This document shows, piece by piece, positions 22,072 through 33,835 of a stretch of DNA of 64,000 bases. Each line of letters opens with the position of its first letter. Positions within the stretch are counted from its first letter, which is position 1. A model generated the notes under the pieces. The model was not told the origin of the DNA. It made no database searches and saw only the letters and a list, made by a program, of their open reading frames with translations. Source of the stretch: Deinococcus seoulensis (GTDB lineage: Bacteria > Deinococcota > Deinococci > Deinococcales > Deinococcaceae); the NCBI RefSeq assembly GCF_014648115.1, contig NZ_BMQM01000013.1, positions 50,669 to 114,668 on the forward strand, written 5' to 3'. Position numbers and translations under genes: made by a program.

Positions 22072-23106
22072 ATGCAGACCAAACTGACCGTACTTGCCGC
22101 ACTTGCCCTTGCCAGCGCCGCCAGCGCCCAGGCCACCCTGACCGTCATCACGCACGACTCCTTCGACGTGGACAGGAAGCTGATCGCCGCGTTCGAGACG
22201 CAGAACCGGGCGAAGGTGCGCTTCATCAAGGGCGGCGACGCCGGGGAACTCCTGAACCGCCTGATCCTCACCCGCCGCGCCCCGATTGCCGACGTGGTGT
22301 ACGGCCTGGACAACAGCCTGCTGCCCCGCGCCCGACAGGCCGACCTCCTCCAGCCCTACAAAAGCCCCGCACTAAGCCGAGTGCCCGCCGCGTACCGCCT
22401 GAGCGAGGACGGCCTGCTGAACACCGTCGACTACGGCTTCGTCGCCCTGAACTACGACCGCGCATGGTTCGAGAAGAACAAGGTCGCCCTGCCAAAAAGC
22501 CTCGACGACCTGAAAACCCCCACCTACGCGCGACTGACCGTCGTGCAGAGCCCCGCCACCAGCAGCCCCGGCCTCGCGTTCCTGCTCGCCACCGTCAACC
22601 ACTACGGCGAAGCAGGCGCCTGGAACTGGTGGCGCGCCGCCCGCGCCGGAGGCATGAAAGTCACACGCGGCTGGAGCGACGCCTACTACAAGGACTTCAC
22701 CCGCAACGGCGGCCGCTACCCCATCGTCCTCAGTTACGCCAGCAGCCCCGCCGCCGAAGTCTTCTACGCCGACGGCTTCAACCCCACCAAACTCCCCACG
22801 CAGGCCCCCACCGCCAACCTCTTCCTGCCCGGCAGCACCTACACCCAACTTGAAGGCGTCGGCATCCTCAAAGGCAGCAAACAGACCACCCTGGCCCGCA
22901 AATTCGTGGACTTCATGCTGAGCGCACCCGTCCAGACCGACATCCCCACCCGCATGTGGATCTACCCCGCCGTGAAAGGCACACCCCTGAACCCCGTGTT
23001 CACCTTCGCGCAGGAACCCCAGCCCACCCCCATCAAGACCGAAGTCGCCGCCAACCCCCAACGCCTCGTGGACGCCTGGATCACACAGGTCCTCCGGGCA
23101 CGATGA
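22072..23106 (+). CDS. thiB: Thiamine ABC transporter, substrate-binding protein
   Basis: 344 residues. A signal peptide ([20 protein letters not shown]) is followed by a type-2 periplasmic binding fold: [58 protein letters not shown] and [14 protein letters not shown], all typical of TbpA/ThiB. It captures thiamine or its phosphates for the ThiP/ThiQ transporter. The riboswitch sits directly before it. Between it and thiP lie 432 bases with repeats C and B, an unusual break in a normally tight operon. Confidence 0.93.
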   Translation: MQTKLTVLAALALASAASAQATLTVITHDSFDVDRKLIAAFETQNRAKVRFIKGGDAGELLNRLILTRRAPIADVVYGLDNSLLPRARQADLLQPYKSPALSRVPAAYRLSEDGLLNTVDYGFVALNYDRAWFEKNKVALPKSLDDLKTPTYARLTVVQSPATSSPGLAFLLATVNHYGEAGAWNWWRAARAGGMKVTRGWSDAYYKDFTRNGGRYPIVLSYASSPAAEVFYADGFNPTKLPTQAPTANLFLPGSTYTQLEGVGILKGSKQTTLARKFVDFMLSAPVQTDIPTRMWIYPAVKGTPLNPVFTFAQEPQPTPIKTEVAANPQRLVDAWITQVLRAR

Positions 23107-23147
23107 GGACGCGGGAGGCAGGAAAAATAACCCCCTCTGCTTCGCAG

Positions 23148-23191
23148 GACCCCTCAGTCAGCTTCGCTGACAGCTCCCCTCAAGGGGAGCC
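23148..23191 (+). repeat. Repeat C, copy 1
   Basis: GACCCCTCAGTCAGCTTCGC and a following half with CAGCTCCCCTCAAGGGGAGC. About 44 bases, matching 58207-58250 in reverse. Two small hairpins (GCTTCGC-type and CTCCCCTCAAGGGGAG) are visible. Confidence 0.75.
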
Positions 23192-23193
23192 TG

Positions 23194-23537
23194 AAAACAT
23201 GCTTCTGCCGAAGCTGAACAAGTAGAACCTGCCCACATGCACCCAGACACCCTGCCAACCAACCGAGACAGCAACCGAGCCCGTCGCCACTGGCCCTCAT
23301 CACTCGGGGGCGGCCCCTCGCTCATCTTGATTCGCTGGCCTAGGCGCACTCGCTCATGGGCGCGCAGCGCGCGGGGCGCGCGCGGCGTGACCGGAGGATG
23401 GCGTCTGAGCAGGAACCATCACCGCCAATTGCTACCGGCCGAATCAGAGAAATACCTGCCCAGTGCCAACGCAGGCTCCCCCGTCCCCCCTGGGGATGGG
23501 GGCTGGGGGGTGGGGCAACCCGCCGCAGGCGCCCACC
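23194..23537 (-). repeat. Repeat B, copy 2
   Basis: About 344 bases, reverse complement of 11021-11362. It ends two bases before the thiP ATG at 23539 and with repeat C fills the 432-base gap between thiB and thiP. Shared blocks include CGAGCCCGTCGCC, CTCGCTCATCTTGATTCG, GCGCGCAGCGCG, AAATACCTGCCCAGTG and the C/G-rich end. Confidence 0.85.
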
Positions 23538-23538
23538 C

Positions 23539-25082
<1,544 letters not shown>

Positions 25083-25086
<4 letters not shown>

Positions 25087-25770
25087 GAGAATCCGGCATG
25101 ACCGATCCTCTGCCCGCGCAGCTGTCCGCGTTCGTCCAGAAGCAGGGCATCGTGGTCGATCCGGAGTTCAGCCTGCATCCCAGCGGGGTGCATTCCGTGG
25201 TGAACTGCGTGTTCAGCGCGCAGGCCCGCTTCGAGGTCGTGGTGCTTCCCCTGCTGAAACGGCTCGATGACCGCCTGCCGGACGTGCCGGAACTGACCTT
25301 CCAGACGTTTGTGAACGACGTGGACTCGCTGGGCGTCCAGGGGTACGCCGAGGACATTCTGCGCAACCGGCAGCAACTCTCAGGTCGCCTGAAGGTTGAG
25401 GTGGCGCGCGAGGTGGCGGCGTTCTTCATCCGGCACCGCATTCAGACGACGGCCGATTTCCAGAAGCTGAAGAGCTGCGCAGCCGAGCATCTGGTCCTCG
25501 TGAAACTGGTGCAGGACGTCAAGGGCATCGGGCCGACGCTGGCGCACTACCTGCTGTGGCTCATGGGCCGCGAGGACCACGTCAAGGTGGATTCCCTGTT
25601 GACTCGCCTGTTCGCCCGCATCGGTGACTGGCAGCCCCGCCTGGGGCACGACGCCGACCGGGTCCGCATCACGGAGGCCATACGCGAGGTCGCCACTCAG
25701 ATGGGGACCACGCCCGCCCGCCTCGACAACGCCCTGTGGCAGTTCGAGAGCCGCCGAAAAGCTGACAGTC

Positions 25771-25778
<8 letters not shown>
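25083..25778 (+). CDS. HhH-GPD-like DNA glycosylase family protein inside the thiamine operon
   Basis: 231 residues from the GTG at 25083 (GTGA overlap with thiP); an ATG at 25098 is also possible. The C-terminal half has a helix-hairpin-helix followed by an Asp: [20 protein letters not shown] then [15 protein letters not shown]. This is how endonuclease III/AlkA-type base-excision proteins (HhH-GPD) look around their catalytic Lys/Asp. There is no [4Fe-4S] Cys cluster at the C-terminus. The N-terminal half ([20 protein letters not shown]) has no clear relative I can name. It lies between thiP and thiQ and overlaps both, so it is co-translated with them. A role in thiamine transport is not evident; DNA repair is the structural hint only. 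Confidence 0.55.
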
Positions 25779-26741
<963 letters not shown>

Positions 26742-26745
<4 letters not shown>

Positions 26746-27392
26746 TCGCGTGGGTGCTGGTGGGGGGGCGGCTGGTGGATTCACCGTTGCTGGCGGCGCT
26801 GCCCCGTCCGGATATCGTGGTCGCGGCGGATGGTGGGGCGCGGCACGCGGCGCTGCTGGGCATGTGGGGCGTTGGCGTGCGGGTGGACGTGTGGGTGGGT
26901 GATTTCGACTCGTCAGCGGGCGTGTTCGTGGACGCGCCGCGTGAGGTGCACCCGGCAGCGAAGGATGAGACGGACGCGGAACTGGCGATCCGGGTGGCGC
27001 GCGCGCGGGGCGCGACGGAACTGGTGCTGCTGGGCGCGTTCGGGGGCCGCTTCGATCACACGCTGGCGCTGGCGCTGCTGGCCCTGCGCCTGACGGAACG
27101 CGAGGCGTTGCGCGTGACCCTGACCAGCGGGGACGAGTGGGGCTGGCCCCTCACACCTGCCTCTCCCCTCTCTCTGGAGGTGCCGCCGGGCGCGACCCTG
27201 AGCGTGCTGGCCATCTCGGACCTGCGGGGCCTGAGCCTGGGCGGGGTGCGCTGGCCGCTGGACAACGCGGATATTCCGCTGGGGAGCGGATGGACGGTCA
27301 GCAACGAGGCGCCGGGCGGCACCGTGACCGCGTCGCTGCTGGGGGGCCGCGCGCTGCTGACGCTGCTGCCCTCCCTGCCAGAGTCCGTATAA
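26742..27392 (+). CDS. Thiamine pyrophosphokinase
   Basis: 216 residues from a GTG at 26742 (GTGA overlap with thiQ). It has the TPK catalytic pattern VVAADGGARHAALLG, VWVGDFDSS, KDETDAELAIRVA and LLGAFGGRFDHTLALALLAL, then the C-terminal thiamine-binding beta domain (SDLRGLSLGGVRWPLDN, SNEAPGGTVTASL). It adds pyrophosphate to imported thiamine to make TPP, which feeds back on the riboswitch. This closes an uptake-and-activation operon. The last codons read GAGTCCGTATAA, close to an A element end. Confidence 0.92.
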
Positions 27393-27395
27393 AAC

Positions 27396-27440
27396 GCAGG
27401 AGGGGGGGCACCCCGAACCGGAATGCCCCCTCCCTTCCTG
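27396..27440 (+). terminator. Hairpin terminator of the thiamine operon
   Basis: GCAGGAGGGGGGGCA pairs, with a bulge, with TGCCCCCTCCCTTCCTGC around a 13-base loop directly after the pyrophosphokinase stop. Confidence 0.6.
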
Positions 27441-27471
27441 CTCTCTACGGCCTACACCCCCACTTCCCTCA

Positions 27472-27605
27472 TACGGATTCCGTTTATTTCGTTAACAGAT
27501 CGGAACACCACCGATCTGTTAACTCCACGTCCGGAACCCGCCCAGCTCCTCCTCGCATCCGCTCGGATTGAATGGTCCTTGCAGCCCATTCAATCGGAGT
27601 CCGTA
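27472..27605 (+). repeat. Element A, copy 4
   Basis: 134 bases flanked by TCA duplications (27469-27471, 27606-27608). The right one is the stop codon of the lipoprotein hydrolase on the minus strand. Hairpin 1 is GTTAACAGATCGG/CCGATCTGTTAAC; hairpin 2 is GATTGAATGG/CCATTCAATC. Confidence 0.93.
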
Positions 27606-28976
27606 TCAGTTGGCGGGGCAGGCGTCCACGCCGGGGCGGGTGCCGCGGGTGAATGTGCAGCCGTAGTTGGGGTCGGCAACGGCGGGGGTGGTGACGTCGT
27701 CCCCGGCGGGTTTCACGCCGGTCGCTTCCCATTTCACAAGGTCGTTAAAGCCCTCGACGAGTTCTGCGGCCGTGAAGTCGCAGTGTCCGGGGGCGCGGAC
27801 GGCGCGCTGCACGAGACGGTCACCGTTCCCGGCGGCGGTCATGGCGGCGCGGTACAACTGCTGGTGCCGGAAGGGCACGTAGAAGTCGCCGGTGGTGTGC
27901 AGGGTCAGGACGGGCACGCTGACCTCGCCGTTCACGCGCGGCAGGTAGCGGACGCGGTCCGGCAGGGCGGGGTTGGGGTCCTTGGCGGGTGTGACGCGCA
28001 GGATGCTGGCGTTGAAGGCCATCTCGGCGGGGGTGGGGGTGGCGCCGGTCGTCCAGCGGTAGGTGGTGGTGGCGTTCCCGTAGATGTTGCGGGGCAGGAT
28101 GCCGGTCACGGTGCCGTCCGAGCCGCCGGTGCTGAACACGGCGCCCTGGAGGGCCGCCACGCGGAAGCCGAGGTTGAAGACGGGCCGGTCGCCGCCCGTG
28201 AGGTTGCGGGCGATCTCGCGGAGTTTGGCGCCCTGCGTGGCGTTCTCCTGCCAGAGTGCGCCGCTGTACGAGCTGAAGTTGGCGTTCAGGATGTCGGGCA
28301 GCAGGGCCTTGTACGTGTCGGTACCCTGCGGGAAGGCCTTGGGTCCCAGGCCCGCGAGTTGCGCGGCGACCAGGGTGTAGTCGCCCAGCCACTGGAATTC
28401 GTACTCCTCGTCCATGACGCCGCAGGCGGGCATCGCGGCGACGTACTTGGTTCTGTTTTTCGCGGTCTGCGCGGTTTCCTTCTCGACGGCGGCGGCGGCG
28501 ACGTGGCCGCCCATGCTGAAGCCCATGATGATGTTCTTGCTGGGTTGCGCGTACTTGCCGCCGGTCAGGGTGCTGAAGCTGTTGGCCAGGGCGTTGGTGT
28601 CTTCCACGCCGGCCTGCACGTCGTAGTAGTTCGAGGAGTAGGAGCTGGCGGCCCAGGCGTACCCGAGGCTCAGCCAGTAGGCGCGCAGGGCGGGGGTCTG
28701 CACGCGCAGGTCCGGGCCGTCTCCGGCGTACCCGTGGGTGTACATGATGAGCTGCTTGTTCCAGTTGGCGGGCACCTCAATGGCGTAGGCGGCCTTGCCG
28801 CGAATGCCGTCCATGGTGCCCTGGTACAGGTCCGCGCCGGGCGTGGCGGTCAGGGTGGGCGTGATGGCCGTAAAGGTGCGGGTGTCCTGCGCGCGGGTTT
28901 CGGCGGGGACGGGCGTGCGGGAGCACGCGGCGAGGGCAAGGGCCGCGAGCAGACTGGCGTTCAGGGAACGCATCAT
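27606..28976 (-). CDS. Lipoprotein alpha/beta hydrolase
   Basis: 456 residues. MMRSLNASLLAALALAACSR gives a signal peptide with a lipobox Cys near residue 18. An alpha/beta-hydrolase fold follows, with IMYTHGYAG (oxyanion region), the nucleophile elbow GFSMGGHVAAA (Ser), a likely acid in LHTTGDFYVPF and a likely His in RAPGHCDFTAAEL. It resembles exported peptidases or esterases of actinomycetes and Deinococcus; the substrate is unknown. ATG 28976 is chosen because GGAGG stands six bases upstream. The C-terminus has two Cys (YGCTF, VDACPAN) that could form a disulfide. Confidence 0.75.
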   Translation of the reverse strand: MMRSLNASLLAALALAACSRTPVPAETRAQDTRTFTAITPTLTATPGADLYQGTMDGIRGKAAYAIEVPANWNKQLIMYTHGYAGDGPDLRVQTPALRAYWLSLGYAWAASSYSSNYYDVQAGVEDTNALANSFSTLTGGKYAQPSKNIIMGFSMGGHVAAAAVEKETAQTAKNRTKYVAAMPACGVMDEEYEFQWLGDYTLVAAQLAGLGPKAFPQGTDTYKALLPDILNANFSSYSGALWQENATQGAKLREIARNLTGGDRPVFNLGFRVAALQGAVFSTGGSDGTVTGILPRNIYGNATTTYRWTTGATPTPAEMAFNASILRVTPAKDPNPALPDRVRYLPRVNGEVSVPVLTLHTTGDFYVPFRHQQLYRAAMTAAGNGDRLVQRAVRAPGHCDFTAAELVEGFNDLVKWEATGVKPAGDDVTTPAVADPNYGCTFTRGTRPGVDACPAN

Positions 28977-29182
28977 GAGAAACCTCCGGGGGGGAGCGGG
29001 GGGCGAGGTGGGCTGGGTTGTATGAGTTCGTCCGTGATGATAGCGCCTGCCCGCGCGGGGTTGCCCGCGTGCGGGGTGGCGGGCTGGAACCATCCGGGGG
29101 ACAGGTGCGTACCTGAACGCATGAGACAGAGCGGCGCAGGTGAGCGGGCAGTCAGGGAACGCGGGAACGTGCGGGGGCGCGC

Positions 29183-29863
29183 GTGAGGGCGCGGCGCGGG
29201 CCGGGGTGCGGCTGCCTGGGCTGCGGCGGGGGGCTGCTGGTGCTGGCGCTGCTGGGCGCGCTGGCGTGGTTCGTGGTGATTCAACCGGCGCGGTCGTTCC
29301 TGGCGAACTGGCAGACGCCCGGCGCGACCTCGCAGAGCCAGCAGCAAGGTCAGCAGCAGGGCCAGCAGACGACCCCGCAGACCGGGTCGCCGGACGGCAC
29401 GGACACCGGAACCGCCGCGCAGGCCGCGCCCCTGACGCGCGCGGAGGTGCAGCAGTTCGTGCGGGTGCGCCGGAAGGTGAGCGCCGCGATGGGCAGTTCG
29501 TTCACGGGCGTGCAGCAGGTCTGGACCGACATTCAGAATGGCCAGAACCCGAACCTGTTGCAGGTGATGACGGTCCTGCGCGAGGCGGGCAGCAGCGTGG
29601 GCGCGGCCCGGCAGGCGCAGGCGGCGGCGCTGACGGCCGAGGGGATGACCCCGGAACGCTACGCGCAGGTGCGTTCGGGCGTGAACCGCGCGCTGGGCGT
29701 GCCGAACATCGATTTCGCTCAGGCGGCGCAGTCGCTTCAGAGCGGGCAACTGCCGGACCTGAACCGCGACGTGCAGACCGGCACGGCGCAGGAGAAGGCG
29801 CTGGTGAACCCCTTCCAGAAGGAACTGACGGACACGGCCGCGCTGGGCCTGCTGGGCCTGTAG
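29183..29863 (+). CDS. Membrane-anchored protein of unknown function
   Basis: 226 residues from a GTG. A Cys/Gly-rich start (GCGCLGCGGG) leads into one membrane helix ([19 protein letters not shown]), then a Gln-rich spacer (SQSQQQGQQQGQQ). A predicted all-helical domain follows (about 85-226; RAEVQQFVRVRRKVSAAMGS, LQVMTVLREAGSSVGAARQA). I do not recognise the family. It probably faces the outside, anchored by its single helix. A hairpin terminator follows at 29874 and hemL comes next with its own promoter. Confidence 0.6.
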   Translation: MRARRGPGCGCLGCGGGLLVLALLGALAWFVVIQPARSFLANWQTPGATSQSQQQGQQQGQQTTPQTGSPDGTDTGTAAQAAPLTRAEVQQFVRVRRKVSAAMGSSFTGVQQVWTDIQNGQNPNLLQVMTVLREAGSSVGAARQAQAAALTAEGMTPERYAQVRSGVNRALGVPNIDFAQAAQSLQSGQLPDLNRDVQTGTAQEKALVNPFQKELTDTAALGLLGL

Positions 29864-29873
29864 TCCGGCCAGT

Positions 29874-29913
29874 GGCAGGCGGCGGGGGGCGCGTTCGCTT
29901 CCTGCCGCCTGCT
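29874..29913 (+). terminator. Hairpin after the membrane-anchored gene
   Basis: GCAGGCGGC (29875-29883) and GCCGCCTGC (29904-29912) form a perfect 9-base stem with a 20-base loop, directly after the stop codon. Confidence 0.5.
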
Positions 29914-30040
29914 GTTGCGCTCCCTGGCCTCCTTCTCCCTGCCGCCGCCGGTCTTCATGATTTGTTGAAGTTCATGGTCCGGAATGGCGTGACGGGGCGT
30001 TGTGTGTGCCCGCTGCCGCACTTGCCTCATGGGCCTCCGA

Positions 30041-30046
30041 TAAGGT
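30041..30046 (+). promoter_or_regulatory. Leaderless -10 element TAAGGT (hemL)
   Basis: TAAGGT ends seven bases before the hemL ATG, the leaderless layout. AAGGTGAG could alternatively act as a ribosome site. Confidence 0.45.
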
Positions 30047-30053
30047 GAGCGTC

Positions 30054-31432
<1,379 letters not shown>

Positions 31433-31436
<4 letters not shown>

Positions 31437-31861
31437 CCCTCCTGACGCAGACGGCGCAGATCGTGAACGTCCTGAGCACCCACAAGGTGATCGCGGTGGT
31501 CGGCTTTCACCATGACAGCGTGAAACCCGCGTACTACGTTCCGGAGTACATGCACCGCCAGGGGTACACCATCATTCCCGTGAACCCGGCGCTGGCCGCG
31601 CGCGGCGAGAGTTACTTCGGGCACCGCGCGGTGTCCACCCTCGCCGAGATCGGGGTGCCGGTGGACATCGTGGACATCTTCCGCCGCAGCGACAAGGTGA
31701 GGCTGCACGTGCCGGACATCCTGGCGATGGCGCCGCCCCCGAAGGTCGTGTGGATGCAACTGGGCATCCGGGACGACGCCGTGGCCGCCGAACTGAGCAA
31801 GTGCGGGATCGACGTGGTGCAGGACCGCTGCCTGCTCGCGGATCACCGCGCGCTGCTGTGA
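31433..31861 (+). CDS. CoA-binding domain protein (YccU-like)
   Basis: 142 residues, a single Rossmann-like CoA_binding domain: VIAVVGFHHDSVKPAYYVPE, GYTIIPVNP, VDIVDIFRRSDKV and VWMQLGIRDDAVAAEL. Proteins of this type bind CoA or related nucleotides; the role is unknown. It is coupled to hemL by ATGA. Its stop codon TGA is the target duplication of element A copy 5. Confidence 0.85.
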
Positions 31862-31995
31862 TACGGATTCCGTCTGTTTCGCCGACCATCCGGAACTTCA
31901 CCGGATGGCCAACTCCACGCCCGGAACCCGTTTTTCTCCTACTCGCATCCGCTCGGATTGAAGGGGCTTTGCAGCTCCTTCAATCGGAGTCCGTA
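31862..31995 (+). repeat. Element A, copy 5
   Basis: 134 bases flanked by TGA duplications (31859-31861, the upstream gene's stop; 31996-31998). Hairpin 2 has changed on both arms (GATTGAAGG/CTTCAATC), keeping the pairing. Its last base completes the ATG of the oxidoreductase gene, with GGAG five bases upstream. Confidence 0.93.
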
Positions 31996-33059
31996 TGACG
32001 CAGGCAGACGTGCTGGTGGTCGGCGCGGGCCTGGGCGGGCTGGCGTTCGCGCAGGACGCCGCCCGCGCGGGCCTGCGCGTGGCGCTGCTGGACAAGGCGC
32101 GCGGCGTGTCCGGCCGGGCCGCCACCCGCCGCGTGACCCTCCCGGACGGGCCGGAGGTGCGCCTGGATCACGGGGCGCGCTTCTTCACGGCCCGCAGCGA
32201 CCGCGCCCGCACCCTGGCCGAGGGCGGCGTGCGGGACGGCTGGAACGCCGTGTGGACGCGCGGCGTGGCCCGCTGGCAGGCCGGACAGGTCACCCTGCCG
32301 GACGACGGTCATCCCCGCTACGCCCCCCCGGCCGGCATGAGCGCGCTGGGCCGCACCCTGGCACGCGGCCTGGACGTGAAAACGGGCGTGACCGTCACCA
32401 GCCTGGAACGCCTGAACGCCACCCAGGGCGGCGGCTGGCGCGTGCACTCGCGTGAGGGGCAGGCCTGGGACGCCGCGAGGCTGATCCTGAACGTCCCGGC
32501 CCCGCAACTCCTGGCGCTGCTGGCCACCCTGGACCCCGGCAGCCCCGACGCCGTCCCGGCCGTCCTGCACGGCCATGATTCCGGGGAGGCGGCGCGGCAG
32601 GCCGGACCGGTCACGTACGACCCCTGCTGGGCGGCCGGCGTGATCCTGCACCAGGACGTGCCCGCCGACTGGCGCGCCCTGCGGCCCGACCATCCGGTCC
32701 TGGAATGGATCGCGCGTGAGCACACCAAACGCCCGGACGGCGCGCCCCCCGCGCTGACGCTGCACGCCACGCCCGCATGGACCCGCGCGAACCTGGAACG
32801 CACGCCCGAACAGGTGCTGCCGGACCTGCTGGCCGCCGCGCAGGACATCCTCGGGCCGCTGGACGCAGCGCAGGCCTTCGCGCACCGCTGGCGGTACTCC
32901 ATCCCGGCCGTCACCGCCCCCGGCCCCTGCCACTGGGACGCCGACCTGAACCTGGGCTGGTGCGGCGACTGGTTCACGCCCGACCCGCACGGCCCGCGCG
33001 TGGAGAGTGCGCTGCTCAGCGGGTGGGCACTGGCCCGCCGCGTGACCGGCACGGACTGA
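31995..33059 (+). CDS. FAD-dependent amine-oxidase/renalase-like protein
   Basis: 354 residues. The N-terminal FAD-binding fingerprint is VLVVGAGLGGLAFAQDAARA with the acidic end of the second strand replaced by DKARGVSGRAATRR, the usual renalase-like form (GGR-type loop). LDHGARFFTARS and the C-terminal LGWCGDWFTPDPHGPRVESA (FAD-contact) also fit. The substrate is unknown; human renalase acts on reduced nicotinamide isomers. The start codon and ribosome site come from element A copy 5, so the insertion may have rebuilt an original GTGA overlap with the gene upstream. Confidence 0.82.
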   Translation: MTQADVLVVGAGLGGLAFAQDAARAGLRVALLDKARGVSGRAATRRVTLPDGPEVRLDHGARFFTARSDRARTLAEGGVRDGWNAVWTRGVARWQAGQVTLPDDGHPRYAPPAGMSALGRTLARGLDVKTGVTVTSLERLNATQGGGWRVHSREGQAWDAARLILNVPAPQLLALLATLDPGSPDAVPAVLHGHDSGEAARQAGPVTYDPCWAAGVILHQDVPADWRALRPDHPVLEWIAREHTKRPDGAPPALTLHATPAWTRANLERTPEQVLPDLLAAAQDILGPLDAAQAFAHRWRYSIPAVTAPGPCHWDADLNLGWCGDWFTPDPHGPRVESALLSGWALARRVTGTD

Positions 33060-33184
33060 CCACTGGGGTCAGTGGGACAGGATCAGTGGGACAGGACACG
33101 CACCCTCGCACGCATCTCAGCGGCCCGCGCCCTAGGATGCCGTTCAGCAGGACCGCCCGGCACGCGCCGGGAAAGGAGCACACC

Positions 33185-33640
33185 ATGGGATTCCTGAAGA
33201 ACCTGAAAGACCGCGCCCAGCAGGGCCTCGACGCCGCCCAGAAAGGCTGGGGGCAGTTCAACAACGCCAAGTTCGCGGACGCCGCCATGGCCGCCAGCGC
33301 CCTGATCAGCGCCGCCGACGGCCGCATCGACCCCGAGGAGCGGCGCAAGACGGCCGCGTTCATCATGAGTTCCGACAAACTCAAGGCTTTCGATGTCAGC
33401 GTGCTTGCCGCCAAGTACGACGCGCACTGCGACACCATGACCCGCGCCCCGGACTTCGGGAAGATCAACCTGCTTCAGGCGGTCGGGAAGGTCGCCAAGG
33501 ACGCCGTGGAGGCCCGCACGGTCGCCCAGGTGGCCCTGCTGATCGCCACCGCCGACGGCAACTTCGACGAGAGCGAGCAGAAGATGGCGCGTGACATCAT
33601 CCACGCCCTGAAGCTGCAACCCGGCGAATTCGGGCTGTAA
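33185..33640 (+). CDS. terB: TerB family tellurite-resistance protein
   Basis: 151 residues, all helical. The TerB signatures are seen twice: ALISAADGRIDPEERRKTAA and ALLIATADGNFDESEQKMAR, each with acidic metal-binding positions. It is a cytosolic protein linked to tellurite and oxidative stress; D. radiodurans has a close relative. No terC/D/E genes are adjacent here. The ATG has AAAGGAG eight bases upstream. Confidence 0.92.
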   Translation: MGFLKNLKDRAQQGLDAAQKGWGQFNNAKFADAAMAASALISAADGRIDPEERRKTAAFIMSSDKLKAFDVSVLAAKYDAHCDTMTRAPDFGKINLLQAVGKVAKDAVEARTVAQVALLIATADGNFDESEQKMARDIIHALKLQPGEFGL

Positions 33641-33695
33641 CCACAGCCGCCAGGGGGGACGCGCCGTCATGCAGGCGCGTCCCCCCTTCCTGTGG
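33641..33695. terminator. Bidirectional hairpin terminator
   Basis: GGGGGGACGCGCC (33653-33665) pairs perfectly with GGCGCGTCCCCCC (33674-33686), and an outer CCACAG/CTGTGG pair closes it. It sits between convergent terB and recJ, next to element A copy 6. Confidence 0.8.
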
Positions 33696-33701
33696 CGTTC
33701 A

Positions 33702-33835
33702 TACGGATTCCGTTTGTTTCGCTGACAATCCGGAACTTCACCGGATTGCCAACTCCACGTCCGGAACCCGCTCTGCTCCTGCTCGCGACCGCTCGGATGG
33801 AACGGTTTTTGCCCACCATTCCATCGGAATCCGTA
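33702..33835 (+). repeat. Element A, copy 6
   Basis: 134 bases flanked by TCA (33699-33701, 33836-33838); the right one is the recJ stop codon. Hairpin 2 is GATGGAACGG/CCATTCCATC, changed on both arms relative to other copies. Confidence 0.93.
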
